Source: Clostridia bacterium (lineage in GTDB: Bacteria > Bacillota > Peptococcia > DRI-13 > UBA5745). Taken from it: DNA of 50,571 nt. The translations under genes and the position numbers were made by a program. Shown here in pieces: positions 7,446 through 14,489 of the stretch. Position 1 is the stretch's first letter, and each line of letters opens with the position of its first letter. A model generated the notes under the pieces. The model searched no databases and had not been told where the DNA came from. It worked only from the letters and a program-made list of their open reading frames with translations. The DNA is taken from contig JAHDPO010000045.1 of NCBI GenBank assembly GCA_018434325.1, positions 1 to 50,571 on the forward strand, written 5' to 3'.

Positions 7446-8974
7446 GAGGCCGGCCCCTCCTTTCCCTCCAGGGAGCTGCCCACCATCATCATACCGATCT
7501 GTTCTCTGGTGGCCGTGGCGCTATCCAATATTCCCATCAGGCGGCCGTCAAAGAACACGGCGATCCTGTCGGAGAGCATCATCAATTCATCCAGCTCCAA
7601 AGAGACCAGCAGCACGCTGCCCCCTTTATTGCGATGATTGATCAAGATATTATGGATGGCTTCAATAGCGCCCACATCAACGCCTCTGGTGGGCTGGTCC
7701 GCCACAATCAGCTGGGGCCGGCTGCCCATTTCCCGGGCTACAACCACCTTTTGCTGATTGCCGCCGGATAACATGGACACCCGCACCTGTTCGCCGGGAG
7801 TACGGATGTCATATTCTCTGATCCTTTTTTGGGCGTCGCTGATCACGGCCTTGCTGTTGACCGCTATCTTATATTGACAGTATTCGGGCCGCCGCTGAAA
7901 GCCCAAAACGAGATTTTCCGCTATGCTGAAATCCATGACCAGGCCGTGTTTCTGGCGGTCCTGGGCAATAAAGCCGATGCCCTCTTTCTTGCGCTGGGCC
8001 ACTGTTTTGCCGGTGATATCCCGGCTATGATAAACGACGCTGCCGCCGGAAGGCGTCAATACGCCCGCCACGATCTCCGCCAATTGGGTCTGACCGCTGC
8101 CGTCAATGCCCGCCAGGCCTAATACCTCACCCTTATGCAAAACCAGGGATATGCTTTTTAGTATTTGCCGTCCGGCGGCGGCATAGACGATATCCGTCAG
8201 GCGCAAAGCCTCTTCTTTGCCGGGAGCGCTTTCCTTGCGGCCCCCTAATTGGACATCCCGGCCCACCATCAGCCTTGTCAATTCCGGTATATCCGTCTCC
8301 GCCTTGCGGAGGGTGGCTATATGCTTGCCGCCCCGCAGCACGGAAATGTCATCGCTGAAATCCATTACCTCTTCCAGCTTGTGGGTGATGATGATGATCG
8401 TTTTGCCGCCTTCTTTCAATTGACGGAGGATCTCCCCCAGATCATCGATCTCCTGAGGCGTCAGCACAGCGGTGGGTTCATCGAGAATAATAATTTCGGC
8501 GCCCCGGTAAAGGGTCTTGACGATTTCCACCCGCTGCTGCATGCCTAAGGAAATATCCGCCACTTTTTTGGCGGGGTCTACTTGAATATTATGCCGGCTG
8601 CAAACCTCGGCCACTTTGGCGATAGCGGCCTTGCGGTCATAAAGCAGCCCTTTTCTCGGCTCCTTGCCCAGGACCACATTATCGGCCACCGTAAGCCGCG
8701 GTACCAGCATAAAATGCTGATGAACCATGCCGATACCGCAGTCAATGGCGTCGGTGGCGCTGCCAAAAGCCTGCTTTTGGCCGTTGATCAGAATCTCTCC
8801 CTCATCCGGCTTATGGAGACCGTAAAGGATGTTCATCAACGTAGATTTGCCGGCGCCATTCTCGCCAATAATGGCATGAACGGTCCCGGCTTTGATGGCA
8901 ATATCGATATGGTCGTTGGCCAGTACGGCGGGAAACCTTTTGGTTATGCCCCGCATCTCAACTGCGTAAACCAC
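7442..8974 (-). CDS. ABC transporter ATP-binding protein, double ATPase, nucleoside/BMP type
   Basis: Cytoplasmic protein of 510 residues with two ATPase domains in tandem, as in sugar and nucleoside importers. The first domain has a full Walker A (GENGAGKST), the signature ISLGMQQR and Walker B with ILDEPTAVLTP. The second has a degenerate P-loop (GIDGSGQTQLAE), the signature LSGGNQQK and VADQPTRGVDVG. This one-active, one-degenerate arrangement is typical of the family. The reading frame is open upstream to 9034, but I chose the GTG at 8974 because GGAGG sits 7 bp before it. The gene follows the BMP gene by about 65 bp and overlaps the permease gene. Confidence 0.93.
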   Translation of the reverse strand: MVYAVEMRGITKRFPAVLANDHIDIAIKAGTVHAIIGENGAGKSTLMNILYGLHKPDEGEILINGQKQAFGSATDAIDCGIGMVHQHFMLVPRLTVADNVVLGKEPRKGLLYDRKAAIAKVAEVCSRHNIQVDPAKKVADISLGMQQRVEIVKTLYRGAEIIILDEPTAVLTPQEIDDLGEILRQLKEGGKTIIIITHKLEEVMDFSDDISVLRGGKHIATLRKAETDIPELTRLMVGRDVQLGGRKESAPGKEEALRLTDIVYAAAGRQILKSISLVLHKGEVLGLAGIDGSGQTQLAEIVAGVLTPSGGSVVYHSRDITGKTVAQRKKEGIGFIAQDRQKHGLVMDFSIAENLVLGFQRRPEYCQYKIAVNSKAVISDAQKRIREYDIRTPGEQVRVSMLSGGNQQKVVVAREMGSRPQLIVADQPTRGVDVGAIEAIHNILINHRNKGGSVLLVSLELDELMMLSDRIAVFFDGRLMGILDSATATREQIGMMMVGSSLEGKEGPAS

Positions 8975-9039
8975 TTGTTTTCCTCCGTCAGAAAGATAAG
9001 CCGGGCAGAAGAACGCCGCCCGGCTCTTGGTCACTCTTA

Positions 9040-10104
9040 TTATTTGGCAACGTAGGCGTTGTAGGAAGCTTCATCGGTGGGAGGTACAATCTCACCGGAA
9101 ACGATCTTCGCCTCGATTTCCGCCATCTTGTCCTTGATCTCCTGAGGAATCTGATCGCCGATCAGCGGAGAGATCCGGATGCCGGTAGCGCCGTCCTTGA
9201 GACCTGCCTTAATTATACCGGAAGGCATTTCACCGGCAATAAATTTCTTGCAAACTTCATTGAAGTATTCGTCGGTCTTGATGATGTGGGAGGCCAGAAT
9301 ACGCTCCGGGGAGAGATTGAACTGGCCGGTGGCCGCACCCATGGCATAATTGCCTTCGGGCAAGGATTCCACTGCCTGATAAACACCGTTGGCAGCGCCG
9401 CCGGCAAAGGCCTGAACGATGACCATACCCTCGCCGTACATCTGCAGAGCCAATTCCTTAGCCTTAGCAATGTCCTGGAAATCGCCTACATAGGATTCCA
9501 CAGCCTGGCCGCCGGCATAGTGGGCGCCGGCCTGGAAGCTGTAGCGGCACATCTCCAGATCGTTGATCCGCATACCGCCGATCCAGCCTACCTTATTGAC
9601 TCCGGCCAGATGCTCGCTCATCATCACCGCAAAAGCGCCGCCGATGAAACCGGCCTGAGGCTCTTCAAACTGGATGGACGTGCAATTGTCGTAGCCGTCT
9701 ACCGTACCTTTATTCAGGATGTAATGCGTATTGGGGAAGTCTTCCAAAACCTCGGGCATCAGCTCGCTGACGGTACCGCCCATGATCACCATGTCATAAC
9801 CCTGCTCGCCAAAGTTTCTGGCATGAATGGCATGGTCGCTGAGCTCAGACACTTCCACCTTCGTCACCGGGATACCCGTATCGGCAGTAAAAGCATCAAC
9901 GGCAGCTTTCAGCGCGTCATTAAGACCGTTGTCGCCAAATTTGCCGGCAGCTACCAGACCGATTTTCCACTCTTTGGCAGGAGCGGCAGGCTCAGTGGAC
10001 GAAGCGGCGGGCTCGGTGACGCCCGGCTCGGCCGGTTTAGAACCGCAAGCTGCCAGGCTAAATACCAGTAAGACCATCAGAAAAAGCGAAACCATTTTTT
10101 TCAT
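9040..10104 (-). CDS. BMP-family substrate-binding lipoprotein (nucleoside importer)
   Basis: Exported binding protein of 354 residues. It has a lipoprotein signal peptide ending in FSLAAC, so Cys20 is lipidated and the protein is held on the outer face of the membrane. A short Ala/Pro/Glu-rich linker follows, then a PnrA/TmpC-type bilobed domain (IGLVAAGKFGDNGLNDALK, EQGYDMVIMGGTVSE, NKVGWIGGMRINDLE). Known members bind purine nucleosides; a few bind other ligands, so the exact substrate is open. The open frame starts with a TTG at 10125, but the ATG at 10104 follows the GAAGGAG site and begins the signal peptide. It is 45 bp downstream of the MBL-HD gene, in one operon. Confidence 0.92.
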   Translation of the reverse strand: MKKMVSLFLMVLLVFSLAACGSKPAEPGVTEPAASSTEPAAPAKEWKIGLVAAGKFGDNGLNDALKAAVDAFTADTGIPVTKVEVSELSDHAIHARNFGEQGYDMVIMGGTVSELMPEVLEDFPNTHYILNKGTVDGYDNCTSIQFEEPQAGFIGGAFAVMMSEHLAGVNKVGWIGGMRINDLEMCRYSFQAGAHYAGGQAVESYVGDFQDIAKAKELALQMYGEGMVIVQAFAGGAANGVYQAVESLPEGNYAMGAATGQFNLSPERILASHIIKTDEYFNEVCKKFIAGEMPSGIIKAGLKDGATGIRISPLIGDQIPQEIKDKMAEIEAKIVSGEIVPPTDEASYNAYVAK

Positions 10105-10149
10105 GTTTGTATTACACTCCTTCAATCCCTATTCTTTACTGTATTACCT

Positions 10150-11625
10150 TTATTTGTACTGCTTGAGAAGGCTGTCGTGGAGCCCCCCCTCAACTGCGCA
10201 TTCGCCGTAGAGCGACTGCAGATAGTTGATCATAAAACGATGCCTCTCTTCGGCAATAGCTTTAGCCGCAGGCGTATTCATCAGCTCTTTGAGATGTAAA
10301 AGCTTTTCATAAAAATGATTTACCGTACTGGACTTGACGGCTCTGTCCTTATATTCGGCTTTGCCCATCTTCGTCCGGGGAGACAAGTCCGGATCAAAAA
10401 GCAAATTGCCCAGAGCGGAGCCAGTAGCAAAAGCCCGGGCTACGCCGATGGCCCCTATGGCATCCAGCCGGTCGGCATCCTGAACGATCTCACCCTCCGC
10501 CGTTTTCATGGGACTGGGGCTGCCCGTACCTTTGAATGAAAGATCCAGGATAATCTCTTTGACGTGCTCAATATCCGCCTCTCCAAGACCCAGGGTCTTA
10601 AGCCAGGCGGCAGCCGCCCGGGGACCGGCCGTCTCGTCGCCGCCGGCAAACTTCCAATCCTCAATATCATGCAGCAAAGCTGCCAAAGCCACAATACGCA
10701 TGTCCACCGGCTTTTCGCTGACCCGGCCCAGCTTGAGGGCCATCCGGTAAACCCGCCGGGTATGATGATAATCATGCCCCGTAGTCTCCGCACTTTGCAG
10801 TTCTTTCATATGGGTGATAGTCTTCCGAACCAGCTCATCAGCTTCCGGATCGTATTGGCCGCCGGCAGCTTTTGCGGTTTCTCCGCTTTCTTCCTGACCG
10901 AGGTCAAAATCCATCCGCTGATGCTGCCGCAAAAACCGCAGCCCCTCCTGCAGGAAAGGCGGCGCTAAAAGGCCGTGGTGCATCAAATAGAGGCAGTCCT
11001 TAATATGCTGCGGATAGTCCTTGATCTTCTCAAAGCCGGCATGGACAGGCGAGCCATTTAAAGCGCAATCATGGAAAATGACTCTAATCCCCTGAGCATA
11101 AAGGCTTTCCAGAAGCTCCAAATCCGCCACCATATCGGAAGTATAAAAGAGTTTCTCGGCAATGACCAGGCCGCAGCTGAACTTGCCGGCTACGTGGTTC
11201 GTCTTGACCCAGCGGGCGGTGATGCCGCCGCAGAGGTCAAAAACCTGGTTTTCCGCCGGTGAAACCACATGAAAAAAATCCTCCTGACAGCTTGTCCCCG
11301 GCTGATCCGAGCTCAATCCCCCAGAAAGATAATTGTCCCACAGCGTCTGGCGCAGGGGAGCAGGCACAATCAGCTCCAAGGGCTGACTGATGAAGTATTT
11401 CGTATAAAGAGCCAAGGGCTCCAGCCCGCCGGCATGGTCAAAATGAATATGGCTGAGAAAAACCCGCCGGATGTCTTTTACTGACAGTCCCAGGGAGCTT
11501 AAGCTTTCCCAGGCAGTGAGTCCGCAGTCGATCAGCGCTTTTTCCCCGCCGGCCTCCAGCAGGGCGTTATTGTTATATACACCAGGCGAAAAGCCGTTTC
11601 CTACACCTAACATAGTGATATGCAT
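10150..11625 (-). CDS. Metallo-beta-lactamase / HD-domain fusion hydrolase
   Basis: Cytoplasmic protein of 491 residues that joins two metal-dependent hydrolases. The N-terminal half is an RNase Z-like metallo-beta-lactamase fold: MLGVGNGFSPG, then SHIHFDHAGG (the HxHxDH motif) near residues 62-71, a later Asp in YTSDMVAD and a His in LMHHGLL. After an acidic linker, the C-terminal half is an HD phosphohydrolase of the YedJ/YpgQ type: HHTRRVYRMA, ALLHDIEDW and QDADRLDAIGAIG. Such HD enzymes act on nucleotides or phosphodiesters. The ATG at 11625 was chosen for its GGGAGGG ribosome site. It is the first gene of the nucleoside-transporter operon, so a role in processing an imported or product nucleotide is plausible. 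The substrate is unknown. Confidence 0.88.
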   Translation of the reverse strand: MHITMLGVGNGFSPGVYNNNALLEAGGEKALIDCGLTAWESLSSLGLSVKDIRRVFLSHIHFDHAGGLEPLALYTKYFISQPLELIVPAPLRQTLWDNYLSGGLSSDQPGTSCQEDFFHVVSPAENQVFDLCGGITARWVKTNHVAGKFSCGLVIAEKLFYTSDMVADLELLESLYAQGIRVIFHDCALNGSPVHAGFEKIKDYPQHIKDCLYLMHHGLLAPPFLQEGLRFLRQHQRMDFDLGQEESGETAKAAGGQYDPEADELVRKTITHMKELQSAETTGHDYHHTRRVYRMALKLGRVSEKPVDMRIVALAALLHDIEDWKFAGGDETAGPRAAAAWLKTLGLGEADIEHVKEIILDLSFKGTGSPSPMKTAEGEIVQDADRLDAIGAIGVARAFATGSALGNLLFDPDLSPRTKMGKAEYKDRAVKSSTVNHFYEKLLHLKELMNTPAAKAIAEERHRFMINYLQSLYGECAVEGGLHDSLLKQYK

Positions 11626-11647
11626 GACAATCCCTCCCTGCAAGCGT

Positions 11648-11690
11648 ATAGTATCCTATAGTCAGCCTGAGACGATAGGACATATGTCCT
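11648..11690 (-). promoter_or_regulatory. Operator AGGACATATGTCCT and promoter of the MBL-HD / transporter operon
   Basis: The perfect 14-bp palindrome lies at 11677-11690. On the minus strand a -10-like TACTAT follows at 11653-11648. The implied start near 11641 puts the palindrome centre at about -42, the position of a CRP-type activator site in a class II promoter. The palindrome with its flanking T-run is identical over 20 bp to that at 12445-12464, on the other side of the CRP/FNR gene. Confidence 0.7.
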
Positions 11691-11719
11691 TTTTTGGGTA
11701 AAAAGGGCGTAAAATCCGT

Positions 11720-12385
11720 TTACTGATAAACGGCCAGCTTCTTTAGTTTTTCGGGATTAACAACTTGCAGGCTGCCCCGCCCCACCCTTTTTAACATATT
11801 CTCCTTTTCCATTTCCGCCAGCAAGCGTCCCAAATGCCGGGGCGTAATGCCAAAATGCTCCGCCAGCTTGCTTTTATGATAAAGCAGCTCACCGCTCCCC
11901 TGATCCAGCAGGTAACGGGCCAGACGATTTTTTGCCGGATAAAGCAGAGTAAAGGAATAGCTGGTGGAAGAGCGAAAGAGCTTTTCAATAGTGCTGCTGC
12001 AAGCCAGCTTATAAAAAGCCACATTGTTTTCCAAATACTGCTCCGTCAGAGCCATGGGGATGCCGATGAGGGTGACGGCGGTTTCGGCCACCACATTATG
12101 CAATGTATCCCTTTTTAGCAGTATTTCGATATCGCCAAACAAGCTGGGAGGCTCCTCCAAAGCAATACTGATCATTTTGCCGGTTTCCGACAGGGAAATG
12201 ACCCGCAGCTTTCCCACCGCTAAAATGGTGAAATGGTTTACCGGCTCGCCGCTGCGCATCACCATCTCGCCCTTTTCATAATGAAACAGCGAGGCCCCCG
12301 CCTCCACTTCCGGAACAAAAATCTCGTTTAATTTGTATTTATCAATGTAGCCTTTCAGCTTTGCGGCATTTTTTTCACTTTTCAT
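11720..12385 (-). CDS. CRP/FNR-family regulator, YeiL-like
   Basis: DNA-binding regulator of 221 residues. Residues about 25-135 form a cyclic-nucleotide-binding-type beta barrel (GEMVMRSGEPVNHFTILAVG, PPSLFGDIEIL), but there is no cysteine set for an Fe-S cluster. Residues about 165-215 are a winged helix (KLAEHFGITPRHLGRLLAEM). The recognition helix, with PRHLGRLL, resembles the YRHLL helix of E. coli YeiL, whose gene lies among nucleoside genes. Copies of AGGACATATGTCCT lie 61 bp before its own start and 29 bp beyond its stop codon, in front of the transporter operon. It is probably the regulator of both and of the divergent gene. The inducing ligand is unknown. Confidence 0.9.
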   Translation of the reverse strand: MKSEKNAAKLKGYIDKYKLNEIFVPEVEAGASLFHYEKGEMVMRSGEPVNHFTILAVGKLRVISLSETGKMISIALEEPPSLFGDIEILLKRDTLHNVVAETAVTLIGIPMALTEQYLENNVAFYKLACSSTIEKLFRSSTSYSFTLLYPAKNRLARYLLDQGSGELLYHKSKLAEHFGITPRHLGRLLAEMEKENMLKRVGRGSLQVVNPEKLKKLAVYQ

Positions 12386-12445
12386 ATCCTGCTCTGTCTC
12401 CTTCCGGCTGTCGGCGCCGGCCTTTGAGTCTTTAAGATTTCAAGT

Positions 12446-12473
12446 AGGACATATGTCCTTTTTTCAGTATACA
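12446..12473. promoter_or_regulatory. Operator AGGACATATGTCCT between the CRP/FNR gene and the SAHase-like gene
   Basis: The palindrome at 12446-12459 is followed on the plus strand by a T-run and a -10-like TATACA at 12468-12473. It lies 61 bp before the divergent regulator start and 104 bp before the SAHase-like start, so it could serve both promoters. Nearer the plus-strand gene, GGCAAATTATGAT is repeated directly (near 12513 and 12531). Confidence 0.65.
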
Positions 12474-12563
12474 AAATACGTTATGGTTATGCCAGTAGAA
12501 TTTGCCGGGCTGGGCAAATTATGATCAATGGCAAATTATGATTAAGAAAACAGGAGGGCCATC

Positions 12564-13739
12564 ATGCAATCCATCATCGACGACAAGAGCCTGGCGGAGG
12601 CCGGCCAGCAAAGAATGGGCTGGTTCCGGGAACAGATGCCCTTAATTACCGCCATCAAAAAAACCTTTGAAAAAGAAAAGCCCTTTCAGGATCTCAATAT
12701 TGCCATTTGCCTCCATGTGGAGCCGAAGACCGCTTATTGGATTGAAGCCCTTTTGGCCGGCGGCGCCAGGCATATTTTCCTTGTGGGCTGCCTAGGCACC
12801 ACCAAGCCGGATACCGCCGCTTTCCTGGCGGCCAATGAACAGGTTACCGTGTTGGCCAAAGAAAAGGACACCATGGAGGATCACCGGTGCTACCTGGAAA
12901 TGGTCATGGCCGAAAAGCCTCAGCTCTTTTTGGACAACGGCGCCAGCCTGATTCTGGCCTACCATCAGCGGGAGCGGGATTGGCTGCCTTTGGGCGCCAA
13001 TGAGGAAACCCGCACCGGCCGGCTATTGATCGACGACTCCGGTTATAGTCTTAAGTTCCCCGTCATCGTCATCGATGATTCGCCTTTAAAAAAATTACTG
13101 GAAAACGCCGTCGGCGTCGGCCAGTCTGTAGTGGACGGCCTGATGCGTTCCACCAGCCTGCTTTTAGGCGGTAAGCGCATTCTGATCATTGGTTACGGCT
13201 ATTGCGGCAGCGGCACCGCCGGCAAGCTGCGGGCCATGGGCGCTCACACCAGCGTCTACGATATCGACCCCGTATATTTGCTGAAAGCCAAGGCCGACGG
13301 CCACCGGGTCAGCGAAGACCTGCCGGCTCTGATTGCCGAAGCCGATATCATCATCACCTTGACCGGCCGTTTCAACATCCTGACGGCGGAGCACATCCCC
13401 TGCTTCAAGGACGGCGTTATTTTAGCCAATGCCGGCCATTTCGGCTTCGAGATTGATGTTCCCGGCCTGTCTTCCCATGCAGAGGCAATCGAAACCGTCG
13501 GCAAAGGCAAGCAAATGCTGTCCTTCCGTGATAAACGCGTCTTTTTATTGGAAGAAGCCAATCCCCTCAATTTATCTGCCGGCGACGGCAACCCCATTGA
13601 AATCATGGATCTAGGCCTCTCCCTTCAAGCCTTATGCGGCGCCCGCATCGCTACAGACCACAGCCAACTGATCACCGACGTCCAGCCGGTACCCAGGGAT
13701 ATCGATTGCCTGGTCAGCCGCCAAATGATCAATTTATAA
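12564..13739 (+). CDS. Divergent S-adenosylhomocysteinase-like NAD-dependent enzyme
   Basis: Cytoplasmic protein of 391 residues related to SAH hydrolase but well diverged. Retained by eye: His51 in CLHVEPKTA, the NEETRTG segment (Glu147-Glu148), Lys176 and Asn181 around DDSPLKKLLEN, the NAD-binding IIGYGYCGSGTAG near residue 208, and NAGHFGFEID. Changed relative to classical enzymes: the active-site Asp is Glu180, the usual YGCRES is VGVGQS, the HP of NLGCATGHP is NP (NLSAGDGNP), and the C-terminal YRY tail is absent. It may cleave a related thioether nucleoside or act on a different nucleoside. ACAGGAGGG is a clear ribosome site. It is divergent from the CRP/FNR gene and shares its operator. 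Confidence 0.85.
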   Translation: MQSIIDDKSLAEAGQQRMGWFREQMPLITAIKKTFEKEKPFQDLNIAICLHVEPKTAYWIEALLAGGARHIFLVGCLGTTKPDTAAFLAANEQVTVLAKEKDTMEDHRCYLEMVMAEKPQLFLDNGASLILAYHQRERDWLPLGANEETRTGRLLIDDSGYSLKFPVIVIDDSPLKKLLENAVGVGQSVVDGLMRSTSLLLGGKRILIIGYGYCGSGTAGKLRAMGAHTSVYDIDPVYLLKAKADGHRVSEDLPALIAEADIIITLTGRFNILTAEHIPCFKDGVILANAGHFGFEIDVPGLSSHAEAIETVGKGKQMLSFRDKRVFLLEEANPLNLSAGDGNPIEIMDLGLSLQALCGARIATDHSQLITDVQPVPRDIDCLVSRQMINL

Positions 13740-14322
13740 TCAATTTATAAAAAATTTACGATTATTTGCAGCCAATTTATGCTTTGATCCCAACAGCAGC
13801 TTGAAATGGGCCGTTGCCTGCTCCTTAAGGTCAAAGCCGGGATAACGGATACACCATTCATAACTGACGCCCCGGATGGCCATGACCAAATGCCGGGTCA
13901 GTTCATCGGCCGGCAGATTATTTTTAAATTCTCCCTGCCGGATGCCTTTAGCCAATATCTCTCTGATAAACCTTCTTCATGTTTTCATAGCCGATTGTGC
14001 CCTCCAGCACATCGGCTATTTTTGCAATTAAGGCAAGCATTACCTCAGCAGACGGCATATCGGAGGGAAGATCCGCCAAAAAGGCTTTATAATCCGTATC
14101 GACCTGGGCGGCATAATCGGCAATAACCAGGGCAATAAGTACATCCTTCGATTCAAAATGCACATAAAAGGCGCCCTTGGTAACGCCGGCTTCATCGGTA
14201 ATATCCTCGACGCCTACAGCATCGAAATCCTTTTCCTTAAATAGCTTCTGGGCACTTTCATATAATTTCTTTCTCGTCTCCGCCCCTTGCTCTTTTTTCT
14301 TGTTCGGCTTTTTTGTTCTCAC
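13740..14322 (-). pseudogene. TetR-family regulator, frameshifted
   Basis: Two overlapping frames together make one TetR protein. The first, from a GTG at 14322 behind AGAGGAGGG, encodes the DNA-binding domain (ETRKKLYESAQKLFKEKDFD, then ITDEAGVTKGAFYVHFESKD) and ends with VYQRDIG and a stop. The second resumes with EILAKGIRQGEFKNNLPAD and completes the ligand-binding domain. The break falls in a GAGAGA run near 13958-13964; restoring one GA would give a continuous QREILAKG. Decay, phase variation or a sequencing error are all possible. It is divergent from the SLH protein gene, which it may once have controlled; TTAGTAA is repeated directly (14389 and 14402) between them. Confidence 0.8.
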
Positions 14323-14489
14323 CCGCTTGTCCCTCCTCTTGAACTCCCGATAAGGGTATAGTACAATATTACACAATGCTAAACGATATTAGTAAACATG
14401 GTTAGTAATAACGGTTGTTCTATTTGCACTATAGCATCGGCAAGCTTTAACTTCAAGGCTACAGAGCGGCTAAGAACGGAGGAAATAAT

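Noticed and set aside
9286-10071. 261-residue open frame antisense to the BMP lipoprotein gene
   Set aside because: The opposite strand encodes a clear BMP protein with a lipobox; the antisense translation has no recognisable motif.
12564-13739. Calling this gene a standard ahcY
   Set aside because: Several active-site residues and the C-terminal tail differ, so the ordinary SAH hydrolase name would overstate what is known.
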